Shown: positions 1-5,377 of the stretch, one piece after another
How positions within the stretch are numbered: position 1 is the first letter of the stretch
Layout of the letters: every line of letters begins with the position of its first letter
Assembly (NCBI GenBank): GCA_947631345.1
Contig: CANRKW010000074.1
Coordinates: 1-5,377 of the forward strand
Reading direction: 5' to 3'
DNA: 5,377 nucleotides
Origin: an uncultured Bacilli bacterium
GTDB lineage: Bacteria; Bacillota_I; Bacilli_A; RF39; UBA660
Position numbers and translations under genes: made by a program
Notes under the pieces: model-generated
What the model was told of the DNA's origin: nothing
Seen by the model: the letters and a program-made list of their open reading frames with translations, nothing else
Database searches by the model: none

Positions 1-59
1 AATATCACATTTTTATTCATTTGTGTTTTTATTTTTTAATATTTTTTATTTTTTTACAT

Positions 60-302
60 TTATGGGTGAGTAGTAACCTTATCTAATAATATTTGATTAT
101 GGTTCCAAGATAATTTTGCAAGGACTCCTTGCAAAAATTCATCATTATCAAATTCACTAGCAAATTTTTGCATATATCTTAAGTTTCTTGCTGACATTCC
201 TTTAATTGTAGGAAACTCTATTTTTAAATCTTTTGCTAAAGTATCAATAAATGATGATCCACATTTATTATTTTCAATTAATTTTAAACCAATATTATAA
301 TA
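60..302 (-). pseudogene. Truncated DUF1016/YhcG-type N-terminal domain relic
   Basis: Reading the minus strand gives 80 open residues ending at TAA (60-62), with an in-frame TAA directly upstream (306-308) and no ATG before the conserved part. The peptide carries the hallmarks of the DUF1016 N-terminal domain of YhcG-like PDDEXK nuclease-family proteins: a GSSFIDTLAKDLKIEFP stretch (residues 15-31), KGMSARNLRYMQKFA (34-48) and LSWNHNQILLDKV (64-76). Intact members run on from LLDKV with a further helical region and a C-terminal nuclease domain. Here the frame closes four residues later, and the start of the domain is also missing. I checked the other frames past the stop for a continuation and found none, so this looks like a double truncation rather than one frameshift. 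The upstream break falls beside the TGTACA repeats of a possible IS end. The family call is from remembered conserved residues; lack of function is inferred. Confidence 0.72.
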
Positions 303-576
303 CTGTTAATGATACTATAAGAATGTACAAAAAGTGGAATATAAAAATGTACAAAATTGTACATAAAAAATCCCAACCAAATTGACTCAAAGAATATTCT
401 AATTTAATTTTATTTGAATTAATTAAATTAACAATTAAATTTTTATTAAAACTTTGTATTCTCGAGAAATCAATATAATAATTTTTAACAGAAGAATAAC
501 TTAAACACATCTTACCATTATACTTATTATTTAGTAATTCTGTTTTAATATTACCATTCTGTTCATTTTTTAAAAT
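295..576 (-). pseudogene. Unrecognised open frame, probably decayed
   Basis: The minus strand is open for 93 codons here, with an ATG at 510 that would give 71 residues. I do not recognise the product. The first two thirds are polar and Asn/Ile/Lys-rich. The last third is a hydrophobic run (around FLCTILYIFIFHFLYILIV) produced by reading through the TGTACA-repeat region, so it is probably not a real membrane segment. No convincing ribosome binding site lies before the ATG at 510: the preceding bases include AATGGTAAG, with only a weak GG. It lies between fic and the DUF1016 relic. The frame may be the 3' remnant of a gene cut by the putative IS end, or chance openness in AT-rich DNA. Apart from this frame, 303-614 shows only small palindromes. 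Confidence 0.2.
304..366. mobile_element. Possible IS21-type element end (remnant)
   Basis: Three TGTACA sites lie close together at 324-329, 348-353 and 358-363. The first two sit in identical AATGTACAAAA words (322-332 and 346-356) spaced 24 bp apart. The segment begins TGTT at 304, exactly where the DUF1016-like coding sequence stops making sense. IS21-family elements typically start with TG and carry several short internal repeats at each end, so this resembles one terminus. No istA or istB coding sequence is visible on either side, and I cannot see a matching inverted end or target duplication in the window. It is therefore at most a solo end left after deletion. The inner boundary is uncertain and could reach about 390. 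An alternative is a repeated regulator-binding site. Confidence 0.35.
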
Positions 577-614
577 TTAATATTGTATTGTTTTAGCACT
601 AAAATCATATAATT

Positions 615-1352
615 TTACTCGTCTTCTAAGAAAAACTTAGCCATTTTTTCATAATTATCTTGACTATTTAAACATGTATCTATTAAATAACCTTTTTCAC
701 CATTATTTTGATATTCTTTGATTCCTCTTATATAAAATGATTTATTCCTATCTTCTATATAGAAAGGCATTATATCATTATATAAGCATTCTCTAAACAT
801 AATCATTCTACCTACTCGCCCATTGCCATCTTGAAAAGGATGGATGCGTTCAAATCTCACATGAAATTCTATAATATCTTCTAAAGTTTTTTTGCTTATT
901 TTATTATACCAATTTAGTAAATTTTTCATATCACTACTAACATTACTTGGTAAAGATGTTACAATATTTCCTACAAAATTCTTTTTCTTTTTATATTCCC
1001 CTACATTAAACCATTCTTTTTCACTATCTGTTAATGTCCCCTCTTTTAAAATAAAATGAAACTTTTTTATCATTTCTTCAGAAAGTTCATCATTAATTGT
1101 ATCTAACATATACTTAAATAAAGTAAAATGATTTTTTGTTTCAGTTACATCTTTTAATACTATAACTTTATCTTTGCTTGTTAAAATTGTACCTGTATCA
1201 TATATACTTTCTGTTTCGTCAGGAGTTATTGTAGAGCCCTCAATATGATTTGTATTATATGCAAAATCTAATTGTGTTTTATAATATAAATTACCAGATA
1301 AATTAATGTTTTTTTGTTCAATTAAAGCCTTTTTAATTTTACTTACTTCCAT
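615..1352 (-). CDS. Fic family protein (class II, likely AMP-transferase)
   Basis: A 245-residue protein with a complete Fic core motif, HPFQDGNGRVGR, at residues 171-182. H171 is the expected catalytic base, D175 the metal ligand, and G176-R182 the ATP-phosphate loop. Fic enzymes usually transfer AMP from ATP to a Ser, Thr or Tyr hydroxyl on a target protein; the target here is unknown. Upstream, TNHIEG (34-39) matches the [S/T]xxxE[G/N] inhibitory-helix motif. Its N-terminal position makes this a class II Fic, in which the glutamate (E38) competes with the second motif arginine (R182) for the ATP gamma-phosphate. A flap-like segment lies around 118-136 (GEYKKKKNFVG onward). No signal peptide or membrane segment is seen, so it is likely cytosolic. 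The ATG start is supported by AAGGAG at 1360-1365, 7 nt away. It appears monocistronic, with its own promoter, and is transcribed away from the R-M locus. Possible roles include host signalling, toxin or defence; sequence alone does not decide. Confidence 0.93.
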   Translation of the reverse strand: MEVSKIKKALIEQKNINLSGNLYYKTQLDFAYNTNHIEGSTITPDETESIYDTGTILTSKDKVIVLKDVTETKNHFTLFKYMLDTINDELSEEMIKKFHFILKEGTLTDSEKEWFNVGEYKKKKNFVGNIVTSLPSNVSSDMKNLLNWYNKISKKTLEDIIEFHVRFERIHPFQDGNGRVGRMIMFRECLYNDIMPFYIEDRNKSFYIRGIKEYQNNGEKGYLIDTCLNSQDNYEKMAKFFLEDE

Positions 1353-1392
1353 ATATTTTCTCCTTTTGTTTTTACATAAAACTTCTATTAAT

Positions 1393-1421
1393 AGTATAAC
1401 ACTTAAAATGATTATTGTAAA
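1393..1421 (-). promoter_or_regulatory. Promoter of the fic gene
   Basis: On the minus strand, TTTACA (1416-1421) and TATACT (1393-1398) are separated by 17 bp. Each matches the sigma-70/A consensus at five of six positions. Transcription would start near 1386, leaving a leader of about 34 nt that contains the AAGGAG site. Confidence 0.7.
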
Positions 1422-1430
1422 TTTAGAAGA

Positions 1431-1488
1431 AAATTAGTTCAGATAAATAAAAAGATCATAATATCTACATATTATAATAAACTAATTT
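1431..1488. repeat. Wide inverted repeat between fic and the endonuclease gene
   Basis: AAATTAGTT (1431-1439) is perfectly inverted as AACTAATTT (1480-1488), with 40 bp between the arms. It lies between the two divergent promoters, just outside the -35 of each gene. Paired operator half-sites are possible. However, nine-base AT-rich arms can easily arise by chance in this base composition, so the feature is recorded rather than claimed as functional. Confidence 0.25.
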
Positions 1489-1503
1489 ATTTTTAAAGTT
1501 TTT

Positions 1504-1532
1504 TTGATTTAAAATTAAAGACATGGTACAAT
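1504..1532 (+). promoter_or_regulatory. Promoter of the endonuclease gene, extended -10
   Basis: TTGATT (1504-1509) and TACAAT (1527-1532) are 17 bp apart, and TGG directly precedes the -10, giving an extended -10 (TGnTACAAT). The expected start near 1539 would give a leader of only about 11 nt, beginning around the GGTGAG ribosome binding site (1539-1544), which is 5 nt from the ATG. The short leader leaves no room for a long regulatory RNA structure. Confidence 0.55.
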
Positions 1533-1549
1533 TTAATCGGTGAGATAGT

Positions 1550-2857
1550 ATGAAATATGAAATAGAGTTACCTAAAATATTATGTTTAATTTTAATAATT
1601 TCTAAATTTGCAAAAAAAGAAAAATATTATAATACAAATGATTTAATTAAAATAGCAAATAAGATAAAACCAGAATTAGTTAGATTAAGAAAAGATAAGG
1701 ATGATTATAAATATTTTGATGATACTAATTTTGGAGGATTAAGGGGAAATTTTTCTACTGCATTAACATTAAAAGGATTTATTAAGAAAAATAATAGTTA
1801 TTCTCCTTATTATGGAATAGGTAAAACTGATAGGTTATTTAATGCATATAAAAATGGAGAAATAATACTTGATACACATAAATATAAAGCTTATACAAAT
1901 AATTATGAATTAAAAAAATTATTAGAGTTTGAATCTAGAAATCTTTCTATAAGAGAAAGTCAAGCACATATAAAAGTATTTTTAAAAAGAAATAAAAATT
2001 TTCCATTAATTAGAGATGAAAATAATTTTAAAAAAATATGTGTTTTAAAATCTAACAATAATCAGTATTTTTTAAGAATATTATTTAATACATTTACTTC
2101 TGATAAAGTTGTTGAATTTAATATGTATAACTACTTATCAGGCCCTAAGGTAAAACAATTCAATATGCACGCTTTATTTGTTGTACCATCAAATGATGAC
2201 ATATGGGGTGAATTTTATGTTATCGATAGTAAGGAAATATTAAGTAAAGGATCATTGTTTATGTATTTTGATAAGGAAACTAAAAAGTTTTATGATGTAA
2301 ATGGAAACATTTACCCATCTTATTCTTTAGAAGAAAGTCTAAATATTGTTTCTGATCAAAATGGTAATATAGAAGAAAGATTAAATTACGATTGGAACAA
2401 ATTAAAGAAAACTATAGCGAAAGATACAGTTATTGAAAGAAATATTGTTGAACAAGATGAATTTTCAGTCTTTTTAAATGATTATTTGAAATGGAAAAAA
2501 GAGTTTGTTATTTATGGCAAAAAAGTAGTTCATTTAATAGTTTCTTCTTCTGGTGGAGCAGATGTAATACTTGAATTTGCTGGTGGAACTACTCAAAAGT
2601 TAGAATTGGAACATAAATGGAATAACTATATTTTGCACCAACATTATAAGAGTTCTGCTTGGAAGGATACTTGGCTTTATGCAGAAGAAGAATACGATTT
2701 TGAAAAAATTAAGCAAATATTTTCACCATATGTATCTGAATATATAGATAATATACCAAAGGTATTCTTATGTACTGATAAAAATAATGGTCATAAAAAA
2801 GCCTATGAAGTCAACTGGACAGATTTAACATATAAAGAAATAGAAGTTTGTGAATAA
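1550..2857 (+). CDS. Probable Type II restriction endonuclease, PD-(D/E)XK-like
   Basis: A 435-residue soluble protein with no signal peptide. The call rests on a C-terminal motif and on its neighbours. Around residues 327-357 a predicted strand-turn-strand reads SGGADVILEF, then GGTTQKLELEHKW. D338 followed 15 residues later by E354-H-K356 fits the D...(D/E)xK pattern of PD-(D/E)XK nucleases, which cut DNA using divalent metal. The segment after it (357-395) is rich in aromatic, His and acidic residues. The N-terminal 100 residues alternate short helices and basic stretches (NDLIKIANKIKPELVRLRK at 30-48) and may be a winged-helix-like DNA-binding part; this is a guess. I do not recognise a named family. 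It faces two DNA methyltransferases tail to tail across a 9-bp gap, the expected layout for an R-M locus. The start is supported by GGTGAG 5 nt upstream of the ATG and by a promoter. Alternatively it could be another accessory R-M protein. Confidence 0.72.
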   Translation: MKYEIELPKILCLILIISKFAKKEKYYNTNDLIKIANKIKPELVRLRKDKDDYKYFDDTNFGGLRGNFSTALTLKGFIKKNNSYSPYYGIGKTDRLFNAYKNGEIILDTHKYKAYTNNYELKKLLEFESRNLSIRESQAHIKVFLKRNKNFPLIRDENNFKKICVLKSNNNQYFLRILFNTFTSDKVVEFNMYNYLSGPKVKQFNMHALFVVPSNDDIWGEFYVIDSKEILSKGSLFMYFDKETKKFYDVNGNIYPSYSLEESLNIVSDQNGNIEERLNYDWNKLKKTIAKDTVIERNIVEQDEFSVFLNDYLKWKKEFVIYGKKVVHLIVSSSGGADVILEFAGGTTQKLELEHKWNNYILHQHYKSSAWKDTWLYAEEEYDFEKIKQIFSPYVSEYIDNIPKVFLCTDKNNGHKKAYEVNWTDLTYKEIEVCE

Positions 2858-2866
2858 AAGGATTAT

Positions 2867-3895
2867 TTAGTTATAAGCAATAAATAGTAATTCCTCTAAT
2901 TTAATCTTTCCTTTTCCTTGTGTAGAATGATTATAACTAGTTCTTTTTATTTCACAATTTTTAAAATATTTTTTTAAAAGATATTCCATTTCATATTCTT
3001 TTATCAATCCTTTTGTAGAATAACTTAATACTATTTTTTTACCTTTAGAAGATAAAGATGAAAATAATTTATCAAATTCATCAAATGCCTTTGTTCTTAA
3101 TGAAAAAGGAGAAATAAATCTATCAGTTCTATATAATCCTTTAAATTCAAGTTTTGGATTATCATATTTACAAATAGTTTCAAGTATATGGTAAAATCTT
3201 GAATACTGTTCTGCTGTATATGGTGGATCAATATATACAAGATTAACATTATCAAATTCTGGAAGTTCTATTAATTTTTCATAATTTAAGTTATAACATC
3301 TATTTTCAAATTTACTGAAAATAATTTTTTTAAAATCATTACATTTTTTTAAGAATTCATTCCATATACTTTTATTCTTAATCTTTTCTAACCTAGGATG
3401 ATCAGATGGTAAATACTGTGCAAAATGCCCAGATGTTGCTTCACACAAACACATTGCATTCATAAGAGCAACTAAATATAGGCTCTTTGTATACATATCG
3501 TTTATATAATCAATTGCATATCTTATTGAATCGATTTCAACACATTGATTAAGAGAAAAATAAGTATCAGAATAATTCTTTTCAAAAAAATTATATTCAT
3601 GAGATTCTAAATTATTCTTATAGTTTTCTTCTAAATCTTTTACTGCACTTTCAGAACTTATAACTTTTGAATTATTCTTTATTAAAGCATTTGAAATTAT
3701 ATAACTATAATATTGAATATCATTTGTATATAGTTTTCTTTTATTCTTTAATGCATAAGAAACACAATTTGTTCCAGCCATTAATTCACAAATAACATCA
3801 TCTTTAGATGAATTGTTTATAATCTCTGGAATTATAAAATCTAATAACTTGTTTTTATTACCCATATATCTAATAGTTTTTATTGTATTATACAT
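2867..3895 (-). CDS. D12-class DNA adenine methyltransferase
   Basis: A 342-residue enzyme expected to methylate N6 of adenine in a specific DNA site using S-adenosylmethionine. Numbered from the ATG at 3895, motif X is RYMGNK (9-14, the Dam/D12 FxGxK-type element), motif I is ELMAGT (37-42, AdoMet binding) and motif IV is DPPY (223-226, catalytic). VLSYSTKGL follows at 289-297, as in Dam-like enzymes. About 180 residues lie between motifs I and IV, room for the target recognition domain, giving the alpha-class order X-I-TRD-IV. The frame is open up to a TTG at 3907 (346 residues) with a GTG at 3904. The ATG is preferred because GGTGA (3901-3905) lies 5 nt before it and it overlaps the upstream methyltransferase stop by 8 bp, implying translational coupling. 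It is second in the operon and probably protects one strand of the site cut by the facing endonuclease. Confidence 0.92.
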   Translation of the reverse strand: MYNTIKTIRYMGNKNKLLDFIIPEIINNSSKDDVICELMAGTNCVSYALKNKRKLYTNDIQYYSYIISNALIKNNSKVISSESAVKDLEENYKNNLESHEYNFFEKNYSDTYFSLNQCVEIDSIRYAIDYINDMYTKSLYLVALMNAMCLCEATSGHFAQYLPSDHPRLEKIKNKSIWNEFLKKCNDFKKIIFSKFENRCYNLNYEKLIELPEFDNVNLVYIDPPYTAEQYSRFYHILETICKYDNPKLEFKGLYRTDRFISPFSLRTKAFDEFDKLFSSLSSKGKKIVLSYSTKGLIKEYEMEYLLKKYFKNCEIKRTSYNHSTQGKGKIKLEELLFIAYN

Positions 3896-3905
3896 TTGTA
3901 TCACC
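3888..3905 (-). promoter_or_regulatory. Start-stop overlap and RBS coupling the two methyltransferases
   Basis: On the minus strand the first methyltransferase ends in ATGTATAA, which contains both the ATG of the second gene (3893-3895) and the TAA of the first (3888-3890). GGTGA at 3901-3905 is 5 nt before that ATG. This decides the start of the D12 gene against the upstream TTG and GTG codons and suggests ribosomes terminating on the first gene re-initiate on the second. Confidence 0.7.
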
Positions 3906-5189
3906 AACTTTATCCCAAATTATAATATAATCATTTAAAATAATATCACTATATGTATTTCTTGCAGTAGTTAAAGAACGACTATTTTCATTAATTTTAT
4001 CTAAAAAAACTGTATTTAATTTAAATCCATGATTTTCAGCAATTAAAGATAAAAATTTTCCTGTTTCAACTTTTGTTTTTTTAACTTTGCTATCAGATAT
4101 TTTTACTACTACTTTTCCATTTTCTTTTAAAAGAGTATTCATTTTAATAATTATTTGTTCCATATCATTAAAATATTTTGCAACTATATATGCATCTTTA
4201 GAAGACTTTTCATTAATTTCATCAATTATTTTATTTATTTCATCATATTTTGTTTTTATTAATGTAGAATATTCATTTTTTGTCACTTTATCATTTCCTA
4301 GCATTACTTTAGCTAACTTGCCATATTCATCTGAATTTTTGATGTATTCTAACCAGTACATTTCTAATTTCATTGTTTCAATATATCTTACAGATGAAAT
4401 ATAAGGTGGATTGGTAACAAATAGAGAAACTTTGCCTTTATATTTATTTAAGTTTACAGTAACAGAATTATCATTAATAATATTAATATTTGAATTTGAT
4501 TCATTATATATTTTAAAATATTTTGTTCTTTTTTTTAAAGCATTTATAAAAGTTTTTATAGCATCTTTATGAATTTTACCCTCTTCTTCTAATCTGCGAA
4601 TTCTCTTACTTATTCCAGGGAAAACAGTTGCTGGGTCTGCATTACTTACATTTCTTATAATTGAAGATATTACACTATAATAAAAGTTTTTATATATAAT
4701 GAAATCTTTTTTTATATTACTACTAATAACTTCATCTATAATTGCTTTAATATACATTAAATCATCTTGTACTTCAGGTTTAAACCAATGATCTATATTA
4801 ACACAATAAGGTACTTTATCAATTTTTATCTTTTTTCTATATTGAACATCATATAATTTTGATTCTATTATATTGTTCATAGAATTTAATAATTCAATAT
4901 CATATGAAGTAGTTTTAACAACTGAAATAAGATGGGCTAAAGGATTAATCTCACAACCAATAAAATCTCTATTTAATATTTTTGATTCAACTGCTACAGT
5001 TCCAGATCCTGAAAATAAATCACCAATTAATTCACCTTCATTAGTAAACTCTTTTATAAAAACACTAGGTATAGCTGGTATAAGCTTACCATAATATCTA
5101 TGAAAAGAGTGTATTGCTGATCTTTTTTCTTCCTTTGCATTATCTAATATTTTTTTATATTTACTGTTGTTGTTAATTTTCCAATTCAT
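3888..5189 (-). CDS. Amino-type DNA methyltransferase (N6-adenine or N4-cytosine)
   Basis: A 433-residue AdoMet-dependent DNA methyltransferase, first gene of the operon. From the ATG at 5189, a motif X-like SFHRYYGKLIPAIP (28-41) precedes motif I DLFSGSGT (57-64, AdoMet binding). IGCEINPLA (77-85) follows at the second strand, and motif IV NPPY (260-263) is catalytic. A late strand reads KVVVKISDS (359-367). The arrangement resembles methyltransferases with an H-Y-P/G-K-IP-x-IP element before motif I. NPPY is commonest in adenine-N6 enzymes, but N4-cytosine cannot be excluded. The roughly 195 residues between motifs I and IV probably hold the target recognition domain. The frame extends to a GTG at 5237, but that codon lies upstream of the -10 TATAAT and inside the palindrome. 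The ATG at 5189 has GGAGG 5 nt before it. It probably modifies the strand not covered by the D12 enzyme. Confidence 0.9.
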   Translation of the reverse strand: MNWKINNNSKYKKILDNAKEEKRSAIHSFHRYYGKLIPAIPSVFIKEFTNEGELIGDLFSGSGTVAVESKILNRDFIGCEINPLAHLISVVKTTSYDIELLNSMNNIIESKLYDVQYRKKIKIDKVPYCVNIDHWFKPEVQDDLMYIKAIIDEVISSNIKKDFIIYKNFYYSVISSIIRNVSNADPATVFPGISKRIRRLEEEGKIHKDAIKTFINALKKRTKYFKIYNESNSNINIINDNSVTVNLNKYKGKVSLFVTNPPYISSVRYIETMKLEMYWLEYIKNSDEYGKLAKVMLGNDKVTKNEYSTLIKTKYDEINKIIDEINEKSSKDAYIVAKYFNDMEQIIIKMNTLLKENGKVVVKISDSKVKKTKVETGKFLSLIAENHGFKLNTVFLDKINENSRSLTTARNTYSDIILNDYIIIWDKVGDTNV

Positions 5190-5194
5190 ATTAT

Positions 5195-5199
5195 CCTCC
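5195..5199 (-). promoter_or_regulatory. RBS that fixes the first methyltransferase start
   Basis: GGAGG on the minus strand is 5 nt upstream of the ATG at 5187-5189. The GTG at 5237 has no such site, and the other in-frame ATG (5201) overlaps this one, so translation most likely begins at 5189 with Met-Asn-Trp-Lys. Confidence 0.75.
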
Positions 5200-5211
5200 A
5201 TAATAATTACA

Positions 5212-5240
5212 ATTATACCACAAAAAGCAAAAAACACAAT
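5212..5240 (-). promoter_or_regulatory. Promoter of the methyltransferase operon
   Basis: A perfect -10, TATAAT (5212-5217), is preceded by TGG, giving an extended -10. The -35 region is weak: ATTGTG at 17-bp spacing, or TTGTGT at 16. This is usual where an extended -10 carries the recognition. Transcription should start near 5205, leaving a leader of about 16 nt. The -35 region is inside the 24-bp palindrome, so a protein bound there would block this promoter. Confidence 0.65.
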
Positions 5241-5259
5241 CCGTAAATTTACTGATTGT
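5236..5259. promoter_or_regulatory. 24-bp palindrome, candidate operator of the methyltransferase operon
   Basis: The plus strand reads ACAATCCGTAAA followed by TTTACTGATTGT. Eleven of twelve pairs are symmetric, the exception being C5242 against T5253. It overlaps the -35 region of the methyltransferase promoter, a classical repressor position. No controller (C) gene is present in the locus, so the binder would be the methyltransferase itself, the endonuclease or a host protein. Alternatively, the minus-strand copy is followed by TTTTTTGCTTTTTG and could fold into a second, weaker terminator for the gene to the right. Confidence 0.5.
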
Positions 5260-5274
5260 AAAAATAATTATAAG

Positions 5275-5299
5275 AAAAAATATTCTAATTAATAGAATA
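5275..5299 (-). terminator. Rho-independent terminator of the right-edge gene
   Basis: On the minus strand TATTCTA, a 5-nt loop and TAGAATA form a perfect 7-bp stem (5281-5299), followed at once by TTTTTT (5275-5280). The stem is AT-rich, as expected in this genome. It begins 13 nt after the stop codon at 5313, which supports that reading frame being a real gene end. Confidence 0.6.
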
Positions 5300-5312
5300 C
5301 TTTTAGTAATTT

Positions 5313-5377
5313 TTAATTTATATTTTGATCATCAAAATAAGAACCTTTTGAAATATTTACTACAGCTTTTTTTCCTA
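5313..5377 (-). CDS. C-terminal end of an unidentified gene (partial)
   Basis: The last 20 residues of a protein enter from the right edge: GKKAVVNISKGSYFDDQNIN, then TAA (5313-5315), with a partial codon ending TA at 5376-5377. The other two minus-strand frames here hit stops early. The balanced composition (VVNISKG, SYFDDQ) and the terminator just downstream support a real coding end. I cannot assign a family from so short a piece. It runs in the same direction as the methyltransferase operon but is separated by the terminator and the operon's own promoter, so it is probably a separate transcription unit. Confidence 0.45.
   Translation of the reverse strand, partial: GKKAVVNISKGSYFDDQNIN

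Noticed and set aside
1..59. A/T homopolymer tracts as a terminator or origin element
   Set aside because: No stable stem, no repeated iteron and no DnaA-box-like sequence is visible; it looks like ordinary AT-rich intergenic DNA.
391..400. Palindrome AGAATATTCT
   Set aside because: A ten-base AT-rich palindrome with no promoter or gene start placed to use it; probably chance.
591..604. Palindrome TTTTAGCACTAAAA after the fic gene as its terminator
   Set aside because: No T-run follows on the minus strand, and the stem is short with a very small loop.
1417..1425. GTAAATTTA at the fic -35 matching the centre of the palindrome at 5243-5251, as a shared operator
   Set aside because: Only nine AT-rich bases match, and the outer arms (ACAATC/GATTGT) are absent at the fic promoter.
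2853..2868. AATAA/TTATT hairpin between the convergent genes as a bidirectional terminator
   Set aside because: The stem is only five A-T pairs, and there is no T-run on either strand.
4087..4404. Plus-strand open frame of 105 codons
   Set aside because: It lies antisense inside the methyltransferase with conserved motifs, has hydrophobic low-complexity content typical of reverse-strand shadows, and lacks a ribosome binding site.
4873..5094. Plus-strand open frame of 73 codons
   Set aside because: It is antisense to the motif I region of the first methyltransferase and shows no independent coding evidence.
393..5290. 12-bp direct repeat AATATTCTAATT at 393-404 and 5279-5290 flanking the fic and R-M region, as a possible attachment or target site
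   Set aside because: In DNA this AT-rich, 12-base matches within 5 kb are expected by chance, and the right copy is part of a terminator hairpin.

Overview
The window is very AT-rich bacterial DNA. It uses the standard genetic code (tryptophans are TGG), has Shine-Dalgarno sites (AAGGAG, GGAGG, GGTGA) and sigma-70/A-type promoters. This fits a low-GC Bacillota or a relative, but the species cannot be named from what is visible. The content is accessory: a gene relic, a possible IS end, a Fic protein, and a complete-looking two-methyltransferase restriction-modification (R-M) locus.

Layout. Positions 1-59 are A/T tracts with no gene. On the minus strand, 60-302 holds a truncated piece of a DUF1016/YhcG-type (PDDEXK nuclease family) N-terminal domain. 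It breaks off next to 304-366, which carries three TGTACA repeats and looks like the end of an IS21-type element. From there to 614 is an unrecognised, probably decayed reading frame. A full Fic protein (615-1352, minus) has its own promoter at 1393-1421. The intergenic region 1353-1549 holds that promoter, a wide inverted repeat and the opposite-facing promoter of the next gene.

The R-M locus fills 1504-5259. A 435-residue protein on the plus strand (1550-2857) has a C-terminal PD-(D/E)XK-like motif and is the likely restriction endonuclease. Facing it tail to tail, 9 bp away, is a minus-strand two-gene operon. Its first gene (3888-5189) is an amino-methyltransferase with DLFSGSGT and NPPY motifs. 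Its second gene (2867-3895) is a D12/Dam-class adenine methyltransferase with a DPPY motif. The two overlap by 8 bp and are probably translationally coupled. Two unrelated methyltransferases with one nuclease usually means an asymmetric recognition site with one enzyme per strand (Type IIS-like); that is inference. No controller (C) gene was found. A 24-bp near-perfect palindrome covers the -35 region of the methyltransferase promoter and is the best candidate for a control site.

At the right edge a gene on the minus strand ends at 5313 and is followed by an AT-rich hairpin with a T-run terminator, separating it from the methyltransferase operon.

I see a plausible, possibly uncharacterised R-M specificity, but no wholly new class of system. 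Both methyltransferase starts were moved downstream of the longest open frames, on the basis of ribosome binding sites and the promoter.
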